A DNA stretch of 31,206 nucleotides from Fimenecus sp045593555 (GCA_045593555.1 JAZNWU010000008.1:1-31206); one strand, 5' to 3'. Positions 15,812 through 24,180 are shown, numbered from the stretch's first letter. The notes: a model not told the origin generated them from the letters alone. Translations and numbers: made by a program.

Positions 15812-16984
15812 ATGGCAGGTATAGTTGAATATTCCCTTATGAATGCTCATAAGGATTTCAATGCATTACCTTTTTCAAAAGTTGATGGCCTCATTTTTGC
15901 ACAACTAGCATATCTCGATTTTGACGAATTTGTGCCTGATAAAAAATTATTCACAAGAGGTCTTACATTTTCTAAAATTGCAGAACAAGATGGATTTGAA
16001 AATCTCTTTCCTCTTGAAAGAACTGCAAGAAAAAATCTTTTGCTTTTTAACTCTATGGCATACAGTAAAAGATATAATAAAGTCAGAATTAAATATCACG
16101 AAAACATTTTTGACCCTGAAAAAGCTATTCAGTTTTCAGCCACGACATTCCTTTTACCTGACGGAAATGCTTGTGTTTCATTCAGAGGAACTGACTCAAC
16201 CATCACTGGTTGGCGTGAAAATTTTGATATGCTTTATAATGACACTGTTCCTGCACAACTTTTGAGTGTAAAATATCTCAACAAAGTTGCAAGTAAAATC
16301 AAAGGTAAAATAACTGTTGTCGGACATTCAAAAGGTGGAAATCTTGCGATTTATTCAAGTGTCATGTGTACTCCAACGACAAAAGAAAAAATCATTGAAG
16401 TACAAAGCTTTGATAGTCCTGGATTTACAGAAGATTTTGTCATATCACAAGAATACCTTGATATGGAAAGCAAAATTGCAAAATTTGTTCCCGAAGAATC
16501 CATGATTGGAATGCTCTTAAGTAACACAGACTCATATCGCATTGTTAAAAGTGAGGGTGAAGGAATTCATCAGCACGACCCGTTTTTATGGATTGTTGAA
16601 GATAATGACTTTGTTACGGGTGAAAAAATACATACAAGTGCAAAGCTTGTTACAAACACTTTTAAAGAGTGGATGGGAAATTACAACCTTGAACAGCGAG
16701 AGCTTTTCATTGACGGTATTTTTGATATAATTGAAGCAACAAATGCTCAAAAAGCTGAAAGCTTTATTGAATGGAGCGAATATCTCAGGGAAAATTCATC
16801 ACTTTTCTTCGATACAATCAAAGATTTAGACCCTGAAATTAGAAGTTTTATGCTTAAATTTTTAGGAAGCATATTCCCATCAGCAAAGGATAGTCTTTTA
16901 GTAACACCGAAGAAAATTATTAAAAGCACCTTTGATAAAATCAAATCAAGAAGAAGTGACGGTGACACCACTTCTTCCGATTAA
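15812..16984 (+). CDS. DUF2974 (Mbeg1-like) alpha/beta-hydrolase family protein
   Basis: A 390-residue cytoplasmic protein resembling the DUF2974/Mbeg1-like family, which has a lipase-type alpha/beta-hydrolase fold. The N-terminal part has the DGLIFAQLAYLDFDE segment (about 25-39). FRGTDSTITGWREN (about 124-137) is lipase-like, and VVGHSKGGNLAIY (about 169-181) has the nucleophile elbow GHSKGG with its Ser. DSPGF follows at about 202-206. The substrate is unknown. AAGGAG precedes the ATG, just after the carAB terminator. A promoter is not obvious, so some read-through is possible. queT follows after 59 bases. Confidence 0.8.
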   Translation: MAGIVEYSLMNAHKDFNALPFSKVDGLIFAQLAYLDFDEFVPDKKLFTRGLTFSKIAEQDGFENLFPLERTARKNLLLFNSMAYSKRYNKVRIKYHENIFDPEKAIQFSATTFLLPDGNACVSFRGTDSTITGWRENFDMLYNDTVPAQLLSVKYLNKVASKIKGKITVVGHSKGGNLAIYSSVMCTPTTKEKIIEVQSFDSPGFTEDFVISQEYLDMESKIAKFVPEESMIGMLLSNTDSYRIVKSEGEGIHQHDPFLWIVEDNDFVTGEKIHTSAKLVTNTFKEWMGNYNLEQRELFIDGIFDIIEATNAQKAESFIEWSEYLRENSSLFFDTIKDLDPEIRSFMLKFLGSIFPSAKDSLLVTPKKIIKSTFDKIKSRRSDGDTTSSD

Positions 16985-16993
16985 TAAATTAAA

Positions 16994-17034
16994 TGTCAGT
17001 TCGAAACCATCCTGACAAAAAACAAAACTATGGA
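16994..17034 (+). promoter_or_regulatory. preQ1-I-like riboswitch upstream of queT
   Basis: TGTCAG (16994-16999) and CTGACA (17012-17017) form the P1 stem around a 12-base loop, followed by an A-rich tail with AACAAAAC as in known compact preQ1-I aptamers. The loop CCAT (17007-17010) can pair with ATGG (17030-17033) to make the P2 pseudoknot. That pairing covers the start of the GGAG ribosome binding site, so ligand binding should block translation of the transporter. The place (immediately before queT) and size fit the family. Confidence 0.8.
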
Positions 17035-17043
17035 GTGATAAAA

Positions 17044-17553
17044 ATGAATAAAAAGAGAACGGTTTTTGTAGTACAATCGGCAGTTATTGCAGCACTTTAT
17101 GCAGGACTGACCTATGCAGCAAGTATGCTGAATCTGGCTTATGGCAGTATTCAGTTCAGATTTTCCGAAGCGTTGACGATTCTGGCAGCCGTATCCCCTG
17201 CTGCTATTCCCGGACTTACTATAGGTTGCTTTTTAAGTAACATTACAAGTCCTTACGGGATAATTGATATTATATGCGGAACACTGGCAACATTTATTGC
17301 TGCCGTTCTCGGCTACCGGACACGAAATGTTAAGTTTAAGGATTATCCCCTGCTTACAGCATTCTTTCCTGTAATCACAAATGCTGTAATTGTCGGAATT
17401 GAGATTACCGTATTTATGCCTGAAGGATTTAAATTACAAGCATTTCTAATAAATGCGTTGCAAATTGCAATAGGACAGTTTGTAATGTGCTATGGACTTG
17501 GATTACCATTATATAAAGTGATTAAAAATACAAAACTTGATAAGATGATATAA
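17044..17553 (+). CDS. queT: QueT family queuosine precursor transporter
   Basis: A 169-residue integral membrane protein of the QueT family, the substrate-binding S component of an ECF-type transporter for a queuosine precursor such as preQ1. It has about five or six hydrophobic segments, with LAYGSIQFRFSEALTILA (about 32-49) typical of the family. The ATG at 17044 is chosen: it has GGAG 8 bases before it, and the longer frame from 16993 would run through the riboswitch. The ECF energising module is not in this window. The preQ1-I-like element upstream supports the substrate. Confidence 0.88.
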   Translation: MNKKRTVFVVQSAVIAALYAGLTYAASMLNLAYGSIQFRFSEALTILAAVSPAAIPGLTIGCFLSNITSPYGIIDIICGTLATFIAAVLGYRTRNVKFKDYPLLTAFFPVITNAVIVGIEITVFMPEGFKLQAFLINALQIAIGQFVMCYGLGLPLYKVIKNTKLDKMI

Positions 17554-17557
17554 AAAC

Positions 17558-17595
17558 AGCGTGATAGCCGATCTGGTTATCACGCTTAATTTTTG
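17558..17595. terminator. Bidirectional terminator between queT and the cohesin-like gene
   Basis: AGCGTGATA (17558-17566) and TATCACGCT (17578-17586) form a 9-bp stem. On the plus strand TAATTTTTG follows; on the minus strand GTTTTTA follows. It serves two convergent genes. Confidence 0.85.
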
Positions 17596-17619
17596 TTATT
17601 ATACGTTCATAGCTATTTA

Positions 17620-18396
17620 TTAATAATGCAATGCACCACATTCACAATATTTATTTGAGCCGAAAAGTTTACTGAAGAAAAGAGTAATCTTCCAGAAGAA
17701 TCCGGCAATTCCTGACTGATGACAGCTATGGTCACAAATTAATTCATCACAGATATTGCAATAACCGTCTGAATCACTGTCTTTATGACCTGTTGCAGGA
17801 ATAACTTTCTCAATAACTTCTCCACAAGGACAAGTATATGTCTTACAGCCTGCATTTTCGCATGTTGGTGCTAAAGTAATTTTTTCAATTCCTGACTCGT
17901 GTATTGTAATTGTTTCTAACATGAAGTTAGAGTCCATTGTAACATTTACACTTTCATTTTTTGCGTTTATAACATATGCTTCTTTAAGAAGGATGTATAT
18001 GTCACCACAATTATCAGTAACTTTAAATTTAACTGTAAGAATATTTGTTGCTTCATCACTGATATAACTTGTTGTTGTTCCGACAAATCTCACTGCACGG
18101 CTTGAATATTCAGCATTAATCATTTCTGCACTGAATTGTTGTTTTGCTGTAACCTCAACGACCTCAAAGGCTGATTCATCATAAACAACATCAAAAACAA
18201 GAGCACAAAGTCTTGATTTCTCTGTTACATTAACATCTACTGAAATGATATCACCAACCTGAGCTGTTTCCTTACTTGGAACTAAACTGAATACAGGTAC
18301 GCTTGCTGCACTTGCAGTTACTGCTGATACAGGAATAATTGAAAGCATCAACACAAGTACTAAAAATACTGACAAAAGTTTATTCATTGTTTTCAT
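17620..18396 (-). CDS. Secreted cohesin-like domain protein
   Basis: A 258-residue exported protein. It has a classical signal peptide (MKTMNKLL, hydrophobic core, SAVTASAAS, cleavage near 32). A cohesin-type beta-sandwich domain follows at about 35-165 (FSLVPSKETAQVGDIISVDV, then FDVVYDESAFEVVEV). A Cys-rich part with TYTCPCGEVIEKVIPATGH and a DSDSDG loop (about 190-225) follows. The end has a hydrophobic WKITLFFSKLFG patch and a CECGALHY tail, like the ends of other surface proteins of gut Clostridia. No dockerin or LPXTG is seen. ATG at 18396 is chosen because AAAGGAG precedes it. Real cohesin (dockerin-binding) activity is possible but not shown; such domains also act as simple scaffolds. 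Confidence 0.75.
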   Translation of the reverse strand: MKTMNKLLSVFLVLVLMLSIIPVSAVTASAASVPVFSLVPSKETAQVGDIISVDVNVTEKSRLCALVFDVVYDESAFEVVEVTAKQQFSAEMINAEYSSRAVRFVGTTTSYISDEATNILTVKFKVTDNCGDIYILLKEAYVINAKNESVNVTMDSNFMLETITIHESGIEKITLAPTCENAGCKTYTCPCGEVIEKVIPATGHKDSDSDGYCNICDELICDHSCHQSGIAGFFWKITLFFSKLFGSNKYCECGALHY

Positions 18397-18433
18397 TTTT
18401 CTTTCTCCTTTTAACTTAACCGGAAATATCAAT

Positions 18434-18462
18434 ATATTATCACATTAATTCATCTAAATCAA
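18434..18462 (-). promoter_or_regulatory. Promoter of the cohesin-like gene
   Basis: On the minus strand TTGATT (18457-18462) and TAATAT (18434-18439) are 17 bases apart, about 40 bases before the start codon. The hemolysin III gene ends only 7 bases upstream with no terminator visible, so read-through is also possible. Confidence 0.6.
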
Positions 18463-18468
18463 GTTAGT

Positions 18469-19137
18469 TTACACAAAAACATATAAATACAAATTTATAT
18501 AATGTATGGTTGCCCCCACTATAACTAAAATATGAAAGATTGTATGAAAGTACGGTTTTTTAGCACCAATTGCAAAAAGAACTAATCCTAATATATAAGC
18601 TCCATTACCTATAAGAACAAGTTTTACACCGATAGGGTCAACCCTATCCCCTATTACGAATAATGATGAGAAAGCACATAAGCCTATCACAATATATAAT
18701 ATCATTCTTATAGCTTTTGTTTTGCTGAAAGCTGTCAAAGTGAGAATAATTGATATGACAGTTGCTACAAGACATATTATAAATAATGCCCATCCTAAGG
18801 TATAGTTTATTTTTGCAACTGAAAGCAACATATACGGTGTGATTGTACCCATAAGCATTAAATATATTGCTGTATAGTCAATCATTCGCATTACCTTTTT
18901 TGCTCTGCAAAGTGGCAGTCCGTGATAAACTGATGAGCAGACAAACACCGTCAGCATTGAAAGGCAATATACAAGTCCGATTATAAGATAATCTGTTCTT
19001 TCAAGAGAAGCTGAATGGATAACACACAGTACAGTTGCAACAAAAGCTAAAACTGCACCAATTATGTGAGTTATTGTATTGAGTAATTCTTCTGTTTTTG
19101 AGTATTTTACAAATTCTATTGAATCAATTTCTTTCAT
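18469..19137 (-). CDS. Hemolysin III/PAQR family membrane protein
   Basis: A 222-residue protein with about seven membrane segments. Family motifs are visible: EELLNTITHIIGAVLA (about 16-31), SSVYHGLP (about 68-75), DYTAIYLMLMGTITPYML (about 86-103), and HTIFHILVIVGATIHY near the C-terminus (about 198-213), with His residues that would form the family's metal-binding site. The start chosen is ATG 19137, 8 bases after AAGGA, over ATG 19143. It is the third gene of the arsR-CDF operon, just after the CDF stop, which suggests a role in metal stress. Despite the family name, lytic activity should not be assumed. Confidence 0.88.
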   Translation of the reverse strand: MKEIDSIEFVKYSKTEELLNTITHIIGAVLAFVATVLCVIHSASLERTDYLIIGLVYCLSMLTVFVCSSVYHGLPLCRAKKVMRMIDYTAIYLMLMGTITPYMLLSVAKINYTLGWALFIICLVATVISIILTLTAFSKTKAIRMILYIVIGLCAFSSLFVIGDRVDPIGVKLVLIGNGAYILGLVLFAIGAKKPYFHTIFHILVIVGATIHYINLYLYVFV

Positions 19138-19148
19138 AAGCATTATCC

Positions 19149-20057
19149 TTAATGGTGATGGTGATGATGGTGATGATGGTGATGATGACCTGATGAATGC
19201 TCATAATGAACATGACAGTTTTCCTCATGACAATGTTCTTTTTCACTTTCAAGTTCAAGTGTTGCATGACCAATTCCATGTTCACGAAGTTCTTCCCTGA
19301 TGCTGTCTTTAATTTTATGAGCATCACCGTCTGCCACAACGTGCATTGTAGCGTAATTATGATTACCGTCCATACTCCAGATGTGAATATGGTGAATATT
19401 CTTTACCCCTTCAATTTCAGTTAAATGCTCCTTAATTTCCTCAACGCTTATATCGTGAGGAATTTTTGCAAGAAACAAATCAAGAACCTCTTTCAGATTC
19501 TTAACTGCATTGATAAAGATGAAAACTGCAACACCCATTGACATAATCGGGTCTATAATTCTGATATCGGTAAATCTCATTATAACTGCACCCACAAGAA
19601 CGACAAGCCAACCAAGGACATCCTCAAGCATATGAAGGTTAACGGCTTTCTGGTTAAGAGAATCTCCGTCTTTAGTAAAATATGCTGCCAGGAAATTCAC
19701 CAATGCACCTATAACTGCAAAAATAATCATTCCGTTATAATTTATTTCAACAGGATTGAAAATTCTTATTATTGCATTATAAATAACAGCAGCTGAACCA
19801 AAAAGAAGAATGAATGTTGTAATGACACCACCCATAACGGAAAATCTTGCATAACCATAGGTGTATGTTTCGTCAGGCTGTTTTTTACTCTTCTTTTCAA
19901 GGAAATATGAGAAACCTATACTCATTGCATCACCGATATCGTGAACTGCATCTGAAAGGATAGCAACACTTCCTGTAAAAATTCCACCCATAAATTCAAA
20001 TATTGAGAATGATAAATTGAGAATAAATGCAATTAAAATGTTCTTTTCTGTTTTCAT
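19149..20057 (-). CDS. Cation diffusion facilitator (Zn/Cd/Co exporter) with a 12-His tail
   Basis: A 302-residue CDF transporter that exports divalent metals in exchange for protons. It has about six membrane segments. The metal site shows in SDAVHDIGDAMSIG (about 35-48) and HMLEDVLGWL (about 145-154). The cytoplasmic C-terminal domain includes GVKNIHHIHIWSMDGNH (about 240-256). The end is rich in His/Cys (EKEHCHEENCHVHYEH) and finishes with SSG and 12 consecutive His. ATG 20057 is preferred to a GTG that overlaps the arsR stop, because AGGTGA lies just before it. It is co-transcribed with the ArsR-type regulator. Confidence 0.9.
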   Translation of the reverse strand: MKTEKNILIAFILNLSFSIFEFMGGIFTGSVAILSDAVHDIGDAMSIGFSYFLEKKSKKQPDETYTYGYARFSVMGGVITTFILLFGSAAVIYNAIIRIFNPVEINYNGMIIFAVIGALVNFLAAYFTKDGDSLNQKAVNLHMLEDVLGWLVVLVGAVIMRFTDIRIIDPIMSMGVAVFIFINAVKNLKEVLDLFLAKIPHDISVEEIKEHLTEIEGVKNIHHIHIWSMDGNHNYATMHVVADGDAHKIKDSIREELREHGIGHATLELESEKEHCHEENCHVHYEHSSGHHHHHHHHHHHH

Positions 20058-20062
20058 AAAGG

Positions 20063-20431
20063 TCACCTATTCTTTTTATGGTTTATATGATTTAAGCCTA
20101 CTTCGAAAATTTCGGAAATATGAATATCATCAAGTGAATAATAAACTGTTTTACCTGATTTGCGACATTTAACAAGTCCAACATCTTTCATTTTGCTTAG
20201 CTGATGTGAAATTGAAGATTTCGTCATAGAAAGCACATTCGCCAAATCGCAGACACACATCTCATTCTGCAAAAGTGCAAAAAGCAGTTTACACCTTGTG
20301 GTATCACCCATTATTTTGAAAAAATCTGCAAGGCTGTGAAGTATATTATTTTCAGGCATTTTGGAAAGAGTGTCGTTTACCATTTCTTCATGTACCATTT
20401 TACAATCACAAATGAATTCATTTTTAGACAT
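20063..20431 (-). CDS. ArsR/SmtB family metal-sensing repressor (CadC-like)
   Basis: A 122-residue winged-helix repressor. FFKIMGDTTRCKLLFALL (about 36-53), then MCVCDLANVL (about 57-66) with the CxC metal site, and KSSISHQLSKMK as recognition helix (about 71-82). The N-terminal ICDCKMVHEE adds two Cys, and DDIHISEIFEVGLNHINH near the C-terminus matches the alpha-5 Zn site. Both CadC-type (Cd/Pb) and SmtB/CzrA-type (Zn) sites seem to be present. ATG 20431 is chosen because GGGAGGT precedes it; the longer frame would enter the operator. It ends 5 bases before the CDF exporter, which it should repress until metal binds. Confidence 0.9.
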   Translation of the reverse strand: MSKNEFICDCKMVHEEMVNDTLSKMPENNILHSLADFFKIMGDTTRCKLLFALLQNEMCVCDLANVLSMTKSSISHQLSKMKDVGLVKCRKSGKTVYYSLDDIHISEIFEVGLNHINHKKNR

Positions 20432-20447
20432 TTTTACCTCCCTTTCA

Positions 20448-20465
20448 GTTGAGTGTCTGTTCAAC
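20448..20465. promoter_or_regulatory. Candidate ArsR operator 2
   Basis: GTTGAGTGT-CTGTTCAAC is an imperfect palindrome with TTGA/TCAA ends, like operator 1. It lies between the -10 and the arsR ribosome binding site. Confidence 0.5.
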
Positions 20466-20469
20466 TGTT

Positions 20470-20499
20470 ATTATAGTTGAATGAGCACTCAATTGTCAA
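20470..20499 (-). promoter_or_regulatory. Promoter of the arsR-CDF-hemolysin III operon
   Basis: On the minus strand a perfect TTGACA (20494-20499) and a perfect TATAAT (20470-20475) are 18 bases apart. The spacer is filled by the operator at 20477-20492. Confidence 0.85.
20477..20492. promoter_or_regulatory. Candidate ArsR operator 1
   Basis: TTGAATG-AG-CACTCAA is a 7-2-7 inverted repeat with one mismatch, of the type bound by ArsR/SmtB proteins. It lies entirely between the -35 and -10, so a bound repressor would exclude RNA polymerase. Confidence 0.7.
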
Positions 20500-20593
20500 G
20501 TGGATTTATGAAAATATAGGAATTTTTATATAAATATGAAATTTTTGTTGTAAATTCATTTGCAAAAATGATATTCTATATTTGGTGATGAAT

Positions 20594-21346
20594 ATGAAAG
20601 AGTACCTTAAAAGCATAGAAGTATTGCCTGATGAAAAAGAAAATATAGAATTCTGGGAAAGGGAGAACAAAAAATCACACACATCATATGAAAGTGAAAT
20701 TCTCTTTTTCTCTTGTATTATGCATGGAGATACAGAAAGACTCGAAAACTGTCTTGATGATTTATTCAAAAGTGGTATTGTTGCCGGAAGGCTTTCTACG
20801 GATAATTTAAGACAGATGAAATACTGGGCAGTAAGTTGTGTCACTATTGCTACACGATATGCAATTCAAGGTGGATTACCTGAAATGGAAGCATATAATC
20901 TCAGTGATAAGTTTATTCGTGATATTGATATGCTTGATGATGAAAACACTATCATTGATTATCTTGTAAATGCAAGTTTTAAAATTACAGAAATGATTAA
21001 ATCAATTAAAATTCAGCACAATTATCCATCACCTGTCCGAAAATGTGTTACATATATTGATAAGAATCTTCACGACAAAATCACACTTGATGATTTAGGA
21101 AAAATAAGTGGACTTTCAAAAGATTATTTATCACAATTATTTAAGAAAACAACAGGAATTACCATTACAGAGTACATAAGAAAACGACGACTTGACTCGG
21201 CTAAAAAACTCCTTGACCGTGGAACAAAAATTAATGATACTGCATATGGTCTTGGGTTTTGTTCGGAAAGCTACTTTATTTCTTGTTTTAAAAATGAATA
21301 TGGAATTACACCACGAGAGTACATAAAGAATAAAGGAAAACTATAG
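20594..21346 (+). CDS. AraC family transcriptional regulator
   Basis: A 250-residue regulator. The N-terminal 145 residues are helical and are not an obvious AraC cupin. The C-terminal DNA-binding domain (about 150-250) has two helix-turn-helix motifs: ITLDDLGKISGLSKDYLSQLFKK (core LDDLGKISGLSKDYLSQL) and INDTAYGLGFCSESYFISCFK, followed by GITPREYI. Several start codons are possible from 20582; ATG 20594 is best because GGTGAT lies 4 bases before it. It faces the GH95-GNAT-GH2 operon tail to tail and is a candidate sugar-responsive activator of it. That link is inferred from position. Confidence 0.88.
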   Translation: MKEYLKSIEVLPDEKENIEFWERENKKSHTSYESEILFFSCIMHGDTERLENCLDDLFKSGIVAGRLSTDNLRQMKYWAVSCVTIATRYAIQGGLPEMEAYNLSDKFIRDIDMLDDENTIIDYLVNASFKITEMIKSIKIQHNYPSPVRKCVTYIDKNLHDKITLDDLGKISGLSKDYLSQLFKKTTGITITEYIRKRRLDSAKKLLDRGTKINDTAYGLGFCSESYFISCFKNEYGITPREYIKNKGKL

Positions 21347-21350
21347 AAAT

Positions 21351-21387
21351 ACAGCCCTGATTTGTCAAAAATCAAGGCTGTTATTTT
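21351..21387. terminator. Terminator between the AraC and GH95 genes
   Basis: ACAGCC-TGATTT pairs with AAATCA-GGCTGT (21351-21381) around a 5-base loop with one internal mispair, followed on the plus strand by TATTTTAT. The convergent GH95 gene ends at 21386, so it may also use the stem. Confidence 0.7.
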
Positions 21388-23737
21388 ATACTGTAATTGT
21401 ATATGTATTTCCTTTTTCTGTATCAAATTCAAGCATACCATTCTGTGATGACATTCCATCAACAGTAAACTCACCTTTTGAATAGTAAAGTTTACATTTG
21501 CCACCTGCGTTAGAAGTGATTTTTGCTGACTTGAGTGAATTTTCTTCCCATTCAATATTGATTATGAAATTACCACGGGCAACAATTCCATTGATACTAC
21601 CTTTATCCCATTCTTCAGGTAATGCAGGTAGCAATTCGATACATCCGCAATTACTCTGCATCAACATTTCATTGATACCTGATGTAAATCCAAAGTTACC
21701 GTCAATCTGGAATGGTGGATGATAATCAAAGAAATTCGGATAAATTCCGTTTTTAAACAAGTCACCGATTATTTTAAGAACTCTGTCACCGTTTCCCACT
21801 CTTGCCCAAGTGTTGATTTTCTGCCCCATTGACCATCCTGTACTCTTATCTGTACGATGATTCATTGAAACAATTGAGGCTTCAATAAGTTCAGGATTCT
21901 GGAACTTATTCATTACGTTGCATGGAAAAAGACCGAGAAGGTGTGACATGTGACGGTGATGGTGCTGACCGAATTCGCCGAGTTTCTTTTCATGATACCA
22001 TTCTTTAATCTGACCATCTTCACCAATTTCGTATACCTTTAATTTACTTTGGATATCCTGCCATTTTTCAATTAAATCAGCATCAACACCCAATGCAACA
22101 GCACTCTTTATTGAGTCATCATATAACTGCCACAAGAGAGCCTGTTCATAAGTATTACCCATTGTTCGTGGACCGTGTTCAGGTGAATAGCAAGGATATG
22201 TTACAAGTCTGCCGTTATCTTCAACTAAAAGTTTTGAGAAATACTCTGCACATTCTTTTAACATGGGATAAATGTCATCACCAAGAGTTTTCTTATCTAA
22301 TGTATATTCATAATGCTCATAGCAGTTGTGCAAAATCCAAGGCATTGCTGCAGGTGACCAACCCCAGTCAAAACTCCAGCCGGGACAAGTCCAACCAAAT
22401 GGTGTACACTGAGTATGAAAAAGGAAACCGTTTGCTTCATTTTCTTTACTTTCAATACCTGTATAGTATTTTGCAGTAATTCTTCCGGGTTCAACCATTG
22501 ATTTGATATATCTGATTAATGGTTTTGAACATTCAGCAAGATTTCCGTTAAATACAGGCCAATAGTTCATTTGAAGATTTACATTTGTATGGAAGTCACT
22601 ACTCCATTTAGGGTCATTTGACACATTCCATATACCCTGAAGATTTGATGGAAGAATATCAGTTTCACGAGATGATGAAACAGTCATATATCTTCCGTAC
22701 TGATAGAGCAATTGTGCTGCTTTTTTTCTGTATGAGGCATTATCTGAATAGTTATGTAAAAGTGTATCTGCAGATATATCGTCTGCACCATTGAGGTTGA
22801 TTTCAACCCGCTTCATAATCTCGTTAAAATCTTTTTTATGTTCATTTAAAAGATTTTCAAAGCCTTTTTCGGTTGCAATCTTTACTGTTTTATTAACTCT
22901 TTCAAAGAGTTCTTCTGAACTCTCACCTGTTCTATAAACAGGATAATTATCCATATAATCTGTATCTGCTGAAAAAATGATTATAAATTCCGTTGCATTT
23001 GAAATTTTTATGCTTTTTTCTGTTGCAGTTGCAGTACCATCAGTCAGAATATTGGCAACGAGGCAGAATTTAAGGCTATTATCCTCTAATTCTCCTTTAT
23101 GAATGATTCTGTTATTCTCATATTGTGCTTTTCCATGTGCTGATGAGAGCTTAATTTCTGTACTTAATTGCTCACCATCTCTTTTCAAACGAATAACACC
23201 ACATTTGTCGGGATAAGAAACAAAAGCAGTTCTGCTATCGTGAATTTTCTTTACAAGTCCCATTTTCGCATCATAAGAAACAGTACAGACACCGTTGCTC
23301 ATATCAAGTTCACGATGATAATTGTGTTCACAATGGGTTGATGGAAAATCAAATTCAAGCAGTCCCCAGCAACGATAACCACCATAACCGTCCATAATAC
23401 CTACTAATTTTTCACAAAGGTTATGGGCTTTTTTATCATCACCATTTTTAAATAAATTATATATTTCCTTATAGTAATCAACAGGCAATTTTCCGTCTTT
23501 ATCATGAGTTATGATATTACCGCCACAATAATCAGGTCTTTTCGGTGACGGACCACCTGCCCACAATGTTTTATGGTTAAGAACAATTGTGTCGGACTTT
23601 AAGTTACCGATAACACCCATACCAAGACTGCCATTACCGATTGGCAACGATGTCTGTTCCCAAAGGTTTTCAAAGCCACGCCAATATGCTTTTTTAAGTT
23701 TCATCTTTGATGGTGGTTTGCTGTAAAAAAGTTTCAT
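21386..23737 (-). CDS. GH95 family alpha-L-fucosidase (or related alpha-glycosidase)
   Basis: A 783-residue GH95 enzyme. The start has LPIGNGSLGMGVIGN (31-45) and LNHKTLWAGGP (53-63), typical of the family. The helical barrel carries HTNVNLQMNYWPV with N385/N387, SPEHGP with E520 as the candidate acid, HRHMSHLLGLFP (594-605) and PPFQIDGNFGF with D679. These match the catalytic Asn/Glu/Asp set known for GH95 fucosidases, which remove alpha-1,2-linked fucose with inversion; some GH95 enzymes act on alpha-galactosides. It has no signal peptide, so it is cytoplasmic. It is the last gene of the GH2-GNAT-GH95 operon, 9 bases after the GNAT gene. Confidence 0.92.
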   Translation of the reverse strand: MKLFYSKPPSKMKLKKAYWRGFENLWEQTSLPIGNGSLGMGVIGNLKSDTIVLNHKTLWAGGPSPKRPDYCGGNIITHDKDGKLPVDYYKEIYNLFKNGDDKKAHNLCEKLVGIMDGYGGYRCWGLLEFDFPSTHCEHNYHRELDMSNGVCTVSYDAKMGLVKKIHDSRTAFVSYPDKCGVIRLKRDGEQLSTEIKLSSAHGKAQYENNRIIHKGELEDNSLKFCLVANILTDGTATATEKSIKISNATEFIIIFSADTDYMDNYPVYRTGESSEELFERVNKTVKIATEKGFENLLNEHKKDFNEIMKRVEINLNGADDISADTLLHNYSDNASYRKKAAQLLYQYGRYMTVSSSRETDILPSNLQGIWNVSNDPKWSSDFHTNVNLQMNYWPVFNGNLAECSKPLIRYIKSMVEPGRITAKYYTGIESKENEANGFLFHTQCTPFGWTCPGWSFDWGWSPAAMPWILHNCYEHYEYTLDKKTLGDDIYPMLKECAEYFSKLLVEDNGRLVTYPCYSPEHGPRTMGNTYEQALLWQLYDDSIKSAVALGVDADLIEKWQDIQSKLKVYEIGEDGQIKEWYHEKKLGEFGQHHHRHMSHLLGLFPCNVMNKFQNPELIEASIVSMNHRTDKSTGWSMGQKINTWARVGNGDRVLKIIGDLFKNGIYPNFFDYHPPFQIDGNFGFTSGINEMLMQSNCGCIELLPALPEEWDKGSINGIVARGNFIINIEWEENSLKSAKITSNAGGKCKLYYSKGEFTVDGMSSQNGMLEFDTEKGNTYTITV

Positions 23738-23746
23738 AATTACTCC

Positions 23747-24178
23747 TTAAAAATTGAGAATCATATCGTAATGCGGAATGTTTTCTTCAAGGTATTCAGG
23801 TGTGCCAACAAGCTTAAAGCCACATTTTTCATAAAAGCCAACAGCGTGAGTCTGTGCACCGACATAGACGGTTTTTGCGCCGTCTTCTTGAGATTTTCTT
23901 AAGAGTTCAAGAACTATTTTTTCACCTAAATGAAGTCCTCTTTTATCCTTTTTGACAGCAATTCTGCCGATTTTAACAGTATCTTCACCATAAGGAATTA
24001 CTCGACCTGTTGCTACTGCCTCACCATCAAGAAAAATCACAAGATGAGGTACTTGCAAATCGTAATCATCAAATTCATTCTCAACAGGTACACCCTGCTC
24101 TTTTACGAAAATATCAATTCTCAAGTTTCGGAAAGAGTCATCAATAACACCTGCAGGAAACCATTTATATTCCAACAT
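23747..24178 (-). CDS. GNAT family N-acetyltransferase
   Basis: A 143-residue single-domain GNAT. It resembles the ElaA/YjcF-like branch with LRIDIFVKEQGVPVENEFDDYD (core FVKEQGVPVENEFDD, about 24-38), acetyl-CoA loop VKKDKRGLHLGEKIV (about 76-90) and the end YEKCGFKLVG (about 114-123). The acceptor is unknown. It lies 2 bases after the GH2 gene and 9 before GH95, so it is made together with the two glycosidases; an acceptor such as an amino sugar is possible but is only inference. Confidence 0.85.
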   Translation of the reverse strand: MLEYKWFPAGVIDDSFRNLRIDIFVKEQGVPVENEFDDYDLQVPHLVIFLDGEAVATGRVIPYGEDTVKIGRIAVKKDKRGLHLGEKIVLELLRKSQEDGAKTVYVGAQTHAVGFYEKCGFKLVGTPEYLEENIPHYDMILNF

Positions 24179-24180
24179 AA

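Noticed and set aside
19145..19185. Tandem repeat or CRISPR-like array (GATGGTGAT units)
   Set aside because: It is the coding sequence of the 12-His tail of the CDF exporter.
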